Shown here piece by piece: positions 11,606 through 24,100 of a stretch of DNA of 64,000 bases (the first letter of the stretch is position 1; the number at the start of each line of letters is the position of its first letter). The DNA is from Bombardia bombarda (taxonomy: Eukaryota > Ascomycota > Sordariomycetes > Sordariales > Lasiosphaeriaceae). The notes beneath the pieces are model-generated. The model did no database searches, was not told the DNA's origin, and was given only the letters and a program-made list of their open reading frames with translations. The stretch covers positions 1,674,001 through 1,738,000 of the forward strand of contig JAULSR010000001.1 in assembly GCA_030512295.1 (NCBI GenBank). Direction: 5' to 3'. The translations under genes and the position numbers were made by a program.

Positions 11606-14600
11606 ATGCCTCCCGCTGGGGCTCGAGCCCTTTTGCTGGCGAGATGTTCAAGTCTAAACAATAGCCTTCGACTGCCCCGCCATGTCGTTACCCTTCCCAT
11701 ACACGCGAGTACCATCCACGCGAGGACGACGAGGAGGACGAGGGCCTTTCGCACCTCTGCGCCTGCCCTAGCCCGCTCTGATGACCCCAACACTGCCACC
11801 GAGGACACAACGGACAAGGCGAGCGAAACAACTCCCCAAGAAGAAAAGCCTGGTACTCCTTCTGCCTCGACTGCTGCTGGCGAGGATGCTGTCGCCGACA
11901 AGAACAATGCCGCCGTCGTACCACCGCCACCACCACCACCACCACCACATATTGCCCCCAAGGCACAAGAAAAGGAAGCACCAAGGAGTCCGGCTCACAG
12001 GTCGACTCGTGGCCGCGCTGGAAGGGGAGGCGTGGCTCGTGTCGAGTCCGAGATGCCCCAAGTCCGTCTGCCCTCGTGGTTCGTGGACGAGCACGTTTCG
12101 CTGTACGAGTCGCGCCCCATCGGCACCTCTCGCACCAAGCTTCATCAGCTGGAGGATAACGACATCGAGAGCGTCGAGAAGCTGCTGGATGCCCACATCG
12201 AGTACGCCTCCCTGACGGAGCAACGCGTCGAGCAAACAAAGGTCCAGCTATCAAGGGTCCTCGACGAGCCTCTCGCCGGCGAGAACACTTCTTCACCAGA
12301 AAGAGCAGCAGCAACAGCAGACCTCGCCACCCTAATACAAACAGACCTCACCCACGGCTTCCGCGGCTTCCACGACTCCCTGTACATGAAGGCCCTGGCC
12401 ATCCTGAACCGCCAAGGCGCAGACCCAGCGCACACCAAGCGGCTCCTGCAGCACCCCCCATCTCTCGACTTTGACATCCTGCGCCAGTCGTGGTACCCTA
12501 CAACATCCCTCACGCCCCAGGCAGGCCGATGGCTCTCCAACTTCCGTCTGGACCCGTCACAGCATAGCGCGGTGGCGGACGGCGCGCTGCACGGTAGCCC
12601 CCTGGCCAGTAGACCTGAGCCCGAGTACGCCGTCTGCGTGGAGCTGCTCGCCACGGTGCGCGCCGAGCTCGCGGCGGAGCCCCCGAGGGAGAGGAAAGAC
12701 CCCAGCGGTCCGTCACCGTGCTCTCGGTCCTGAACCACAAGGGCCGGAGCGTGCCCGTCTCGGTCGTCGATGACATCGCGACGGACCTGGGCGCCGACGT
12801 CGTCCGCCTGGACGCCGCCACTATCGCCACCCTCGTGGGGAGGTACCTCGGCCAGAACCTGCACTGGAGCCGGGGCTCCGTCTCCATGCTGGGCTACGCC
12901 GCGGCCGAGATGAACGGGCGAGCTGTGTCGCGGTCGTCGCTCGAGGATGCTGAGGCCGCGGATGAGGGCATGGGGTCTTTTACCATTGCGCTGCCGCCCG
13001 TGTCGTCCAAGCTGCGGTCGCTGTTCCGGAAGCAAATGTCGATGGAGTCGTCGATCGACGGTCGGTGGGAGGAGCTCAAGGTGATTCACGCGCTCGAGTC
13101 GCTCATTGGCGCTGTCGATGTCAAGCGGCGGCAGCAGCAGGGTGTGTCCAATGGCGCTGGCGCGTCGCAGCGGCCGCTTATCGTCCACGTGCACGATTAC
13201 ATCGAGCTGGGCGCCCTGAGCGACAGCGTCATCACGACGCTCCGCGGCGTCGTCGACGGCATGTGGCAGAAGGGGAGGAAGGTGGTGCTCGTGGGAACAT
13301 CGGCGAGCGAGATGCAAAAGTCGCCGCAGTGGCGCAACCAGCTCGTCGACATGAGCCAGAACGGCCACCACGTCATACCCTTCCACGCGGCCAAGACGGG
13401 CGAGGCGGCCGTCGTGCTCAACGACACGGCCGACGCCGAGTACTTTGTCGAGAACTTGAGCAACATCAAGAACATGCTGACGGCCATACTCGGCCGCTCG
13501 GCCAAGACGGACTTTGACAGCAGCATACAGGTGACGGGCAACGAGATACACGCGCCCATGGAGTATCTCGACGTGGTCAAGCTGCTCGCCAGGCACGTCT
13601 ACGACGTGCAGTGGGTATACCGCGTCGCGTCGCTCATGGTCGGCAGCCGGACGCCGCGGTACGACGTCTTTGGCCTGCCGACCCTCCGCCAGGCCCTCGT
13701 CTTCATGACGGACCGCAACAAGCAGTGGAAGGACATGACGCCCGGCGTCGGCCCGCCCTACTACTCTCCGCTGTTCACTCCCGACAGCAGTTCGGCCGCC
13801 CCAGGCTCAGAGGGAGGCTGGCCAACCAACTTGACCAGCGTGCTCAGTGCCCTCAGGGGCAACAGCGCCAATGCCGAGGGCGGCGCGTCAGGGGAGGGAG
13901 CAGCCGGCGCAGCAGGCAAGAACATCGAGTTCGACAAGTACGAAAAGAAGCTCCTGTCGGGGCTGATCAACGCAAAAGACCTGCACACCACCTTCAACGA
14001 CATCATCGTGCCGCAGGAGACCAAGGACAGCCTCATCGGGCTGACGTCGCTGTCGCTGCAGCGCCCCGACGCGTTCTCCTACGGCGTGCTGAAGACAGAG
14101 CGCATTCCGGGCTGTCTCCTGTATGGGCCTCCAGGCACGGGCAAGACGCTGCTGGCCAAGGCGGTCGCCAAGGAGAGCGGCGCGCACATGCTCGAGGTCA
14201 GCGCGGCGAGCATCAACGACATGTGGCTCGGCCAGAGCGAGAAGAATGTTCGCGCGCTCTTCTCGCTCGCGCGCAAGATGGCGCCCATGGTGATTTTCCT
14301 GGACGAGGCGGACGCGCTGCTGAGCCAGAGGAACAGCAGCGGCGGGCCGGGCGGAGGTGGCGGCGGGAGGAGCGGGCATAGGGAGGTGATTACGCAGTTT
14401 CTGAGGGAGTGGGATGGGCTGAGCGATATGCGGAGTTTCATCATGGTGGCGACGAACCGGCCGTTTGATTTGGACGAGGCGGTGCTGCGGCGGCTGCCGA
14501 GGAAGATCTTGGTTGATTTGCCGCTGGGGACGGAGAGGGAGGGGATACTGGGGGTGATGTTGCGGGAGGAGGTGTTGGGGCCGGATGTGGATTTGAAGGT

Positions 14601-15072
14601 GTTGGCGGGGGAGACGGAGCTGTTTTCGGGCAGTGATTTGAAGAATCTGTGTGTGTCGGCGGCGATGGCGGCGGTGAGGGAGGAGAATGAGGCGAGGGAT
14701 GGGTGGGTTAGGAGGAGGAAGGTTGAGGAGGAGGAGAGGGAGAGGAGGGAGAGGGAGAGGGAGGTGGTGGTGGAGGGGGAGGAACTAGAACAGGGGAGGG
14801 GGGAGGAGAAGGAGGATGCTGCTGCTGCTGCTGAGTTTGTATTCCCTGAGAAGCGAGTGCTGACGAGGGCGCACTTTGAAAAGGGCATGCGCGAGATCAG
14901 CGCGAGTATCAGCGAGGATATGGAGAGTCTCAAGGCCATCCGCAAGTTTGATTCGCAATATGGCGATGCCGGGAGGAAGAAGAGGACAAAGAGGTCGATG
15001 GGCTTTGAGGTGGTGCCGGAGCTGCTGGGGAGTGGGGAGGCGAGGGTGAGGCAGGTACAGCCTGCTGCTTGA
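11606..15072 (+). CDS. Large mitochondrial AAA ATPase (Msp1/katanin-like clade), frame break near 12700
   Basis: Predicted AAA ATPase of the classical single-module type. The N-terminus (MPPAGARALLLARCSSLNN...) looks like a mitochondrial presequence. A Pro-run and a long middle region precede the ATPase module. Walker A GPPGTGKT is near residue 824 and Walker B VIFLDEADALL near 879. They are followed by a Gly-rich loop, an ATNRPFDLDEAVLRRLPRKI segment of the Msp1/spastin/katanin clade, a Glu/Arg-rich linker and a C-terminal helix. Two long open frames make up the gene: 11606-12733 in one frame and about 12691-15072 in another. A 50-nt GTGCGC...CCCAG intron at 12656-12705 joins them in phase (CVELLAT then RSVTVLSVLNHKG), giving 1138 residues. 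This intron lacks a clear branch-point word, so a 1-nt deletion (natural or sequencing error) is the alternative. The exact substrate is unknown; a protein-extraction role would be inference. Confidence 0.82.
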
Positions 15073-15853
15073 TTTGATGGATGGTGGGTGTACATAGATG
15101 GATTATTCTTTTGGTGTGATTGATTGGTGTTTTAGAGTCTTGGAACAATATCATGGAGGAAAAAGAAAAACCGGAAAGGAAGGGGGGCTTTGAGCACTAT
15201 ACCAACCATACCATACCCCTTACTGAGTTGGACTGGGCGAGGTCATGGGGCGAGAAAGATAAATCAACAAACAACAACACAGCAACACACAGGGAAGGAA
15301 GCGAGGGGGAGAAGCATCGTGTGTTGGCCTGTGTGTGTGTCCGTCTGTCTATGCAGCAGCAGCGAACCCATTCTTGTGTAATCATATCATCACTAAGTAA
15401 GCGTATACATATTTACTTTTGTATAATAAATCAATAACAGCGAGGATGGTGCAGTCATTCTAATGATTTCAAGAGTATTGTGGTGTCAATTTTTTAGTTA
15501 GTGTACGAAAAGCTCATGCAGATATGTTCATTTGCATCACATGGACAGGGAAACAGTATGTCACCTCACCGCTTTAGACTCCCATGTGGCTTTGACAGCA
15601 GCTGAGCACTTTGTATTAGCATTGGGTTTGTACACAGGGACTTTTCCCCTTTATCTACAAGGCAGACAAGATAACTTATAACTGCTCTTCCTCAGCGTTT
15701 CTAGCCGTACCTTGCGGATTCAATATCTACATGATAAAATTCAAATAATGAACCGAGGTCATAACGTACTCACCAATAACACCACCATAAAAGTATGGTA
15801 GACAGGAAGCATCTCGTATTATCTCATCTACGAAAACCCTCCCTTCCCCCTCC
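15073..15853. other. Intergenic: convergent 3' flanks of AAA ATPase and ORC5
   Basis: Both genes end here, so untranslated 3' regions are expected. The sequence is moderately AT-rich (15400-15500). No conserved open frame or RNA gene was recognised. Confidence 0.6.
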
Positions 15854-17660
15854 TCACTCAATCAACCAATCCTCCACCTCGACCCCAATACTCCTCCCCA
15901 ACCCCCTCACCACCTCCCACCCCACATTCACCCTCCACTTCCCCCCCCGATCCATCGGGTCCGCGCCCGCCGACGCCCCGCCGCCCACCCTGACCAGCAG
16001 CCGCAGGCTCGCGAGCGTGGCAATCGCCATCTCGATATCCGAGTCCAGCGCCGCCTCGCCAGATGTCGGGTTGGATATGGTGGCGGTGGACTTGGCGTCC
16101 CACTCGCGGCGCACGGCGGCGAAGATGGCCAGCATGCGCTCCAGCACAAAGGCGTGGGCGCCGAGCAGCTTGCGCGCGATCTTGCGGTGCTTGGTGCGTG
16201 CTCCCCTGCCTGCGCCGCCGCCGCCGACCGAGAGGCCGCCGCGGCGTCGGCGGCGGCCGTGGTGGTGGGTCGAGAAGAGGGTGAGGTCGTGGCGGGTTGG
16301 GTTGTGGGAGGCGAGGTAGGAGGCGAGGAGGAGGAGGCGGGCGGTGGTGGGGAGGAGGGAGGCGAGGTCGGGGGCTGCTGTGGTTGCTGTTGCTGTTGCT
16401 GTTGCTGCTGCGAGTGATTTTGGCTGGTCTCTTTTGGTGATGGTTGTGGTGGGTGGTTTGGGGGTGGGTCCGTTTACTGCTGCTGCTGCTGCTGCTGCTG
16501 CCTGGTGGGCGGGCCCAGTATTGGGTGTGTTATTTGTCCCGGTAGTTATGTTGCTTTTGTTGCTGTGCAAGGCCACCATGCCCGGGTCGAGCAGCTTCTC
16601 GTCCTGAAAGTGAACGCGGGCGGCTACTAGCAACTTGGAGAACTCGCGGGGGGCATGGGTGCCGGCGAGGATGGGCGCTGTGAAGCGCGGCCACAGTGCC
16701 ATGCAGGCGTGGCGGAAGGCGGGCAGGGTGCGCGAGGCGGCGCGGGCCAGGGCATCATGGACGGCGCCGGTGAAGCGAGCCCATAGGTCGACAGTTTCTT
16801 CTTTTGTTGCTGACGGGAGTGGTTGGGGCGGCTGAGTCGCAAGGATGGCGACGAACTCGGCCTTGGTGTAGTTGGGGAAGTGGATGTAGGCAACAAAGGG
16901 CGTGCGCAGGAAGTTGGCTGGCGGGGAGGTGACTATGAAAACGGTTGTGAGGCAGGGTATCTGAAGGGGGCAAATGTGTTAGTTGAAGGTCCTCATCAAC
17001 AGGTGGTAGAGACAAACTTACGATCTCAGACAGCCTTGCAAGGGCTGGTAGGAGGGTTGGGGGCGCTTCTCTCTGGCGATCGATGCCATCAAAGACGAGG
17101 ACGAAGCGGAATCCGACGGGGCGCGGCGTATACTTGAGCATCTTGGACAGCTCAACCGTCAACTGTGACAGAGTTTCGCATTTGGATGGTGGCCTATCCC
17201 ATTTCAGGGCGTCGGCTACCTTTCCCACAACGCTCTCGAAGAGATGGCGCGAGGTGATGCATTCTATCGAATTTGCGATGGCGAATTTGAGGCTGGGGTC
17301 CTCAGGGCCATGACCTGTGAGTTCGAGGTCCTCATCTATGGCCTCCAAGAGAGCAGCCGTGATGGCGCTCTTCCCTGTGGCTTCGGTGCCATATAGTGCT
17401 AGGTTGCGGCAGGGCGCGGCGCATGGCTGTCGGCTGGTCAACAGTTAGGTTGCGAAACATAGAATTGAGGGCATTCATACGTGTACAAGAGTCGCCAATG
17501 CGCGAATCTGAGAGTCTCGGCACGGAAAGGACCGAGAAAGCGTGGCGAGGAGGACGACCTCGTCAGGGAGCCGGAACAGCGAGTTGATGCTGCTCATAAT
17601 TGCGTGGACACTCGACAGATCAGGGTACTTAGGTGGTGGCGCACATTGCATCCCATCCAT
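15854..17660 (-). CDS. ORC5: Origin recognition complex subunit 5
   Basis: Subunit of the six-part ORC, the nuclear ATPase that marks replication origins. Three exons, 17481-17660, 17022-17426 and 15854-16960, with introns of 54 and 61 nt, give 563 residues. The N-terminal segment LFRLPDEVVLLATLSRSFPCRDSQ and the Walker A GTEATGKS (about 73-80) are typical of ORC5; Walker B VLVFDGID is at about 169-176. The conserved C-terminal ORC5 domain follows (LASLLPTTARLLLLASYLAS...). Between the ATPase part and that domain is a low-complexity insert with an eight-Ala run and Ala-Thr repeats, encoded by triplet arrays. The start at 17660 has a strong context (GCCATGG); the next in-frame ATG at 17597 (MSSINSLFRL) is an alternative closer to known N-termini. 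Confidence 0.92.
16383..16410. repeat. GTTGCT hexamer array inside ORC5
   Basis: Four perfect GTTGCT units plus GCTG. On the coding (minus) strand they encode alternating Ala-Thr residues in the low-complexity insert of ORC5. Length variation would change the protein without shifting the frame. Confidence 0.85.
16477..16500. repeat. CTG trinucleotide array inside ORC5
   Basis: Eight uninterrupted CTG units, read as an Ala run (GCA codons continuing the frame) on the minus strand. It lies in the same insert as the hexamer array. Confidence 0.85.
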
Positions 17661-18421
17661 GGCTCTTCTGGTCTGGTGTGTGGAATGGGTCTTCGTAGCG
17701 TGATTCGTGAGTTCATCATGGGCGCACCTTCCGGGCTGAGCTCCAGTCTACAGATCTCTCAGGGCAATTGCCAGCCCCGCATGGATCGCTGCTGGGTCGG
17801 GCGCGTCGCGTGTTTTTAGCGCGGTAGAACCGACCCACCACCGCATTCGCCAGACCTTAACTATCTTGCAGCGCACTCTCCCTTCTCATCCCACCTGGAG
17901 CTAATTCCATAACGTGAAAGCGAGGAAAGCGAGAGCCTGCTTCCGTAGTTACGGGCTACTTACGGCACAGCACTGGGCTACAGTGGCACATTCGGTCAGC
18001 ACGGCATCTGGCCCAGTATTAATTGCGCTGGATGATGCATGATACACGTGGCGGATGATGCCCTGGAAGATCGAGGGCGCAGCTACCCAGCGGCTCTGTT
18101 CCCTACAGGCTACAGACTGCGCAAGCTGCCTATCGAGGCGCTAGCGGGAAAACCAACAGGACTGGAAGGATCGATCGTGGGCTGACGAAGTAAGTGGAAA
18201 CCCGTCATGGCCAAAGATGATGAATTAGACTGCTCAAAAAAACAAATGCTTGCGGCCCAGCTGCTTGGATGGCGTCGGCTTCTTCCTGCTATCTACACAA
18301 ACAGAGGGATAAGTGACAGACAGCATCATCGGTTTCCTGGCCCAGCTCGAGCTCTTACTATGCCAGGATCATCGTCTGGCAACTAACATACAAACTCACA
18401 ATTGCTTGAAAAGCTGCATAT
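17661..18421. other. Intergenic: divergent promoter region ORC5 / Zn2Cys6 regulator
   Basis: About 760 bp between divergent genes. No RNA gene or further open frame of note. The sequence is of mixed composition without long repeats. Confidence 0.55.
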
Positions 18422-20151
18422 ATGGCAGATATGTATTATGATGGAAGCGATTCGGCGGATGCGCCATGCATGCAAAAGGTATACCATTCGAAACGGCCAC
18501 ACCGCAAATCCAGGGCAGGATGTCGCAGCTGCAAGACACGCAAGGTAGGACGACGAGTCAGGGGGTCCTAGAAAGCGAGAGCGAGAACGAGAATGAGAAA
18601 GTAATCATCCTGACACAAAACCAGGTCAAATGCGATGAGGGCCGCCCATCCTGTCGAGCCTGTACGCTGAGGAGGGACAACTGTGTCTATCTCTCATCAC
18701 CAACCTCGACGCCTACACCATCTTCTTCTGCCGTTTCAACATCAAAGTCGTTTGCTCGTCTCACTCTGTCGTCGTCAGCTCGCCAGTCTGCAGCTCCAGA
18801 GCAACAGATTCATGTCGTCTTTCGCCATGATCCTGAGCCATACATTGAGCCGCACAATAACATCAACAATAGCAGTGCCTCCTTATCACCTATGGAACTC
18901 ACAATAGTGCGGGAGCCGCTGTTCAGACCCGTGGACCGCGACGACTTCGACATGCGGCTCCTATCTACCTACACCAGCCTCAGCTACCGGTGCCTGACCA
19001 CGCACCCGAACGGGCTGACCCAGGTCGACCACGTGCTCAAGGTCAAGATCGTCGAGCACGCCTTCTCCAACCCGTTCCTGATGAACTGCCTGCTGAGCTT
19101 CACCGCCACCCACATCAACCGCGTCGGCCACGAGAACATGGCCATCCCCAGCTCGCGCGCCATCTACTACCGTGCCCGCGCCTTCGAGAGCTACCGCCGC
19201 GCCATCGAGGCCGCCAACCCATCCACCTTCCCCGCCCTCGTCGCCTGCTCCCTCGTCCTCTGCGCCGTCTCCTCTGAGATGTTCCGCGACGAGGACGCCA
19301 AGCCGCTCTACATCCTCGACTGGCTCGTCGTCTGGCGCGGCATCGGCCTGCTCGTCGGCATGACCACGCACAAGTCCCTGTTCGAGTCCGGCCTGCGCGT
19401 GCTCTTCATGCGGCCCCCCATCGACCTCGACGCCGCGGCCATGCACGTGCCCAACAACCTGCTCTTCATGGTCATGTCCATCGCCGACGACGACGCAGAC
19501 GCGTCCGACGTGGCCGTCTACTACGACACCCTGCGCTACCTCGGCTCCCTCTACCAGGAGCTCTACAACAACGGCTTCAACTCGGTCCTCGACCTACGCA
19601 TCGTCACCTTCTTCACCTTCTTGCCCGCCCGCTTCATCGAGCTCGCCCGCGCCAAGCGGCCCCGCGCCCTGACCATCATCGCCCACCACCTCGTCTTCGC
19701 CAAGCTCGTGCCCAGGATCTGGTGGATGCAGGGCATCAGCGACCCCCAGATCCAAAATATCTGCCACCTGCTGGGCGGCGAGTGGGACTCGGTGCTGCGC
19801 GTCCCAACGGCGGCGCTCGAGCTGACGGACCTGGGGGAAATTGCCAAGCTGCTGTTTGATGACCCGGCGTGGGAGCCTCCTTCGTCGTTTGTGGCCTTGG
19901 AGGGGACTGACGGCTTGGCTCTTAAGTCGATCACCGGCGGTGACCCCATCATGACCACCTCGTGGGTGCAGAACGACGGCACAGAGATTGACTTTGTCCC
20001 GCTGCCCGGCACGTTTGCCTATCGTCCTGCTGCCACCAAGATTGGCGATGATGACATTGAGCCGTCGTTGCTGACGGATGTGCTGCCTAGCTACAGCCCC
20101 GCGCAGGTCGACGGGATGGCGGTGGACGCTGCTTATGATTGTATCTTGTAG
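18422..20151 (+). CDS. Zn(II)2Cys6 fungal transcription factor
   Basis: Nuclear DNA-binding regulator. Exon 1 is 18422-18544 and exon 2 is 18625-20151; an 80-nt intron splits the zinc cluster between its third Lys-rich stretch and the third Cys. After joining, the cluster reads GCRSCKTRKVKCDEGRPSC and CRACTLRRDNC, matching C-x2-C-x6-C-x6-C-x2-C-x6-C. The preceding HSKRPHRKSRAG is the usual basic lead-in, so exon 1 must be read in the frame starting at ATG 18422, not in the overlapping frame from 18466 that reads through the intron. Product 549 residues. Downstream of a Ser/Thr-rich linker there is a helical fungal-specific regulatory domain (FSNPFLMNCLLSFTATHIN..., YYRARAFESYRRAIEA) like that of UPC2-type and related regulators. 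The target genes cannot be read from the sequence, and the neighbours are housekeeping genes rather than a metabolic cluster. Confidence 0.9.
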
Positions 20152-21113
20152 TGATTCGGTTTCTCTGTCTCGCTGCGTGGTGGGTGATGATTGTGGTGGT
20201 TATTGGACCGCTCTGCTCGCATGACTTGAAATTGGGCTCGAGGGTTGTCTGTGGTATGTAGGATGACACACCTAAACTTGCCCAGTACATTTTCTGACTT
20301 ATACTAGATACAAGCTCTCGACATTAAACTAACCACCGGGCCGGTGTCAAGTTTGGATCGATCAGTACTACACTCCCGATTTAATATGAATCCCTGGGTT
20401 TCATGTATCGATAAGGAGGCGGGGGAGTATGGCGCGATTTAGACTTTTGGAAGATGCGGGTTCCCTTTTTGGATTTATTTCCTTTTTCTTTTTGTTCTGA
20501 TACCCATTCCGGTCGGTGGAAAAGTCAACATAGATATGATACACGCTCACATATATATTTTCCTCAATGTCCATCTATCTATTTACTTTAAATTATATCG
20601 GTAAGTCACGTTCTGCTCATGTACGTACCTACCCAGAAACACCTGTAACATGTGGTGATGAATGGCTTTATCACAATTCAAGCAAGAACCTTCCGGTTTA
20701 GGTGCCTGCCTGACATGATTGATAATCGTAAAATATTTCACACCTCGAAAAAGAAAACTTGTATCATGCGAATTTTATCAAATTCTCATACCAGGAGATT
20801 GCTACCAAGCTGTTAGAAATAAATATAGACCCCATCATGTTTATATACCTGTCTGTGCCTTCTCACTCCTATACTAGTTCAGATAAACACTTGAATTTCA
20901 AACTTCATACATACTTCAAATCATCAATCCACATTGTCGACCCCTTACACAATGCTCAAACAGGGTTTGATACTTATTGAATTGCATATGCTTCTTGTCC
21001 ATTTATTTTTGCTAACCTGAAAAGCCGACCCATGTGTGACTTTCCTCCATCCCTTCGCTTGCCTTGTCATGCTAGTTTTCATCCCTATACGTTCCTATCT
21101 ACTGACCCCCTTT
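20152..21113. other. Intergenic: convergent 3' flanks of the Zn2Cys6 gene and MUS7
   Basis: AT-rich spacer (particularly 20500-21050) between convergent genes. No conserved frame or RNA gene recognised. One TACGTACCTACC word lies near 20620-20632. Confidence 0.6.
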
Positions 21114-24100
21114 CTAGAAAAACAAATCATCCTCCGTCATAACACCACCAACCCCTCTTCCTCTCCTATAAGCCCCACCGACCCGCTCCAATCCTCCCCT
21201 TCTCTTGCTCCTCCTCTTCCTCTCTATAAACTCCCTGCCAAGCTTCCACTCCCCCATCAGCCCATACACCTCCCGCATCATCTCCTCTATGCTCCCCAAC
21301 GGAGGACACCTGGTCCCCACCGACTGCGTAGGCGTGGGCAGCCATGCTGCTGCAATCCCTGCTCCTCCAGCCCCAGGCCCACTCCCAGCAGCAGCAGGTC
21401 CCCTACCAGCCATCTGCACCGTGACAAGCTCGCCCTCCACGATCCAGCTCTTCCTCACATCCACCACTATAGTCTTTGCAAACTCTTGCACACGTGGTGA
21501 CGCAGTCACACCGGCCAAAGACGGCGGTAACCCACTCAAGAGCATCGCAGCATGCACATTCACGACCTTTCTCCCCTCCTCCTCCCCATCCTCCTCCCCA
21601 GGTGCAAGCAGCAGCAGCAGCGTCTCTCCAAGATGGTCACACGCCTCCGCAAACACTTTCCCCACATCATCCACCGCCGCTTCCACCAGCCCAAACTGCT
21701 TCTCACTCTCTCCCGACGGCCCCGAGAACAAATACGTCCTCAAACTCGGCTGAAGGATATTCGCAACGCCCGCCAATATCCCCACAACCCGAAGCCGCCC
21801 AGCCGAGAGACTTCCGTCGCCCCCATCACGAACATGCCCCAACCACGCCAGGATGCTCGCCAACACACCCACAACATGCTCCTCCACATCCTCCCCCGCC
21901 AACTCCCGCGGCACACACGCCCCGGTCAGCAGGTTCCCCAGCGCCTTGACATACGTCTCGAGCAGGATCCACGCCTCGTCCGCCTGCTCGCACGCCCGAA
22001 TGGTGGCCGGCAGCATGTACTGCAGCACGAACCCCAGCACGTGTCGATCGTTGCCCATCGCCTTCTCCAGGATCCCGCACTCCTGGGCCAGCCGGTCGTT
22101 GCCCAGCGCGATCTTGAAGTTGTTGTAGAGATAGTAAAACAGCTGCGGGACGGCCGTGAACTCCTTCTCGCTCAGCCGCACCCCGTACGCGATGATGCCC
22201 GCCATGTGCAGCTGCGGATCCTGGCTTGAAGGCACGTAGTCCAGGCTCGGCTGGGTGAAGAAGACATCGATCACGCAGATGCCCACGCCGTGCGACTTGA
22301 TCAGCGAGATGAGCTGCCTCACAAACGCGATATACGCCAAATGTTCAACATTATTGTTATTATCCCCCTCTGCCTCCGCCCTCAGAAGCGCCAAGTCCTC
22401 CTTCATCTTCTGCATCGCCAGCTGCAGCACCTTGGCGGACTCGTCCCGCGACTGCTTCGACTGCGCCGACGACCCGGCCTCGCGCAGCGCCCTGCGCATG
22501 TGGTGCAGCGCGCACGAAAACAGCTCCACGCTCGAGTTGTAGTCCGGCGCAATCGCGACCGAGGCCGCCGTCGCCTTGTCCAGGAACGGCAGCCCCTTGC
22601 GCTGCAGCACCTCGGCCAGGTGGTTCTCGTACCCCATGAACCGCAGCGGCTTGATGATGGCTAGCATCCAGAGCCCCAGGATGTTGGTTCCAAGGTCCTT
22701 GAAGTCAAAGACGTGGTTCTTGACCAGGTTCGCAATGAACAGCGGGAGGTACTTCCTCTCCGGCCCGGTCAGGTTCCTGGGCAGGTCGGAAAACAGGCCA
22801 TACTTGCCCGGCGTGAAGTAAGGCGCCAGCTGCGTGAGCCTGTCTTTGACAAACCTCGCGACAATTCTGGCCGCCAGGATGACAGTCTTTTCGGCGCAGA
22901 CAGCCTGGTCAGTCTGTCTCCCAAAAGGAGTCTTCTTCATGGGCATCCCAATTGTCGCGCGGCTCATGTAAAAGTACTCCTTGGCTAGCTGCTCGTTGAT
23001 CAACAGCACTGCGTCCTCGATCTGGCTCGTGTCGACCTGGTCCACGAACTCGCTCGAGTACTGCTCCTCAGAAACCTCGTCTACCCGCCCGAGATAATGC
23101 TCCAGTGTCTCGATGGCCACGCGCAACACGCCCCAGTCAAAGCCCGGAGACCGGAAGTCAAGGCTGGAAAACACCTTTTGCAGCTGGGGCGTGCTGAGCG
23201 CATACATGGTAGTCCCGAGGTCTGGCGCGTATTTCTGGACATCCAGAGACGCCTTGACCGAGAAATGCAGCACGTCCATGGCAGTCGCCTTGTTCTTAGC
23301 GATCATGTCGTCTCGCACGTCAACGCTGATGCCGCCCGGCATGTCCTTAGACAACGCTCGAAACTGCTGCTCAATGTCCGATGCCGCAGAAAGATACTGA
23401 TCCAGCACCTGATTGAACACATTATTCCGCCACGACACAAATGGCCTGAACGCCGCCGCTCCCTCGCCACTGGCCACAACGAACCGTGCAAGCTGGTTCC
23501 ACGCCCTGATGTTGATCAGACATGCTTCCTTGTGTGCAGTTCCCGGCGTCACAAGCTTCTCAATCAGATGTACAGCCGGCCGCAGGTCAGGCGGGGCAGC
23601 CCAGAACAGCGTACACAGCAGATCGTGATGGTTCCTCAGCGCAGCAAGATCGTGCTGATGTATGATGTCCTCCTTGAGATACTGCCGGTTGTGGTTCGGC
23701 AGCGTCCTGGCCACCAGATTCCTTATATCATTCAGCCGCCCGAGCTGCTTCAGCCGCTGGATTGCCAGCGCCAAGATCTTGATAAAGATATGAAAGCAAC
23801 GGTCGTCGGGCTCGATTGCCAACGACGGGTTGCGGCCGAGTTCTTCCAGGAACTTGGGCGATCGATATACCTCTTCGTTCCTGAGATGGGCAAGACTCTG
23901 AGATCCGAAAAAGTCAAAGATCGTGCCTACAATGCCAGTGCATTTGCGCCACCCCCAGAGCTGGATCAGGAAATGGCAACGCGCCACCAGCGCTCGGCAG
24001 TATTCGTTGAAGCTGGGCGGCTGTCGGGTGTTGGATTTATACAGGCCAAAAACACGCTTCAGGAGCTGCTGCGGCAACGACCATCCTTCCAAAGGCACGG

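Noticed and set aside
12145..13596. 483-codon antisense frame opposite the AAA ATPase
   Set aside because: Shadow frame; no family features.
18466..18624. N-terminus of the Zn2Cys6 gene read in the unspliced frame
   Set aside because: It lacks the first half of the zinc cluster; splicing 18545-18624 restores a complete six-Cys motif.
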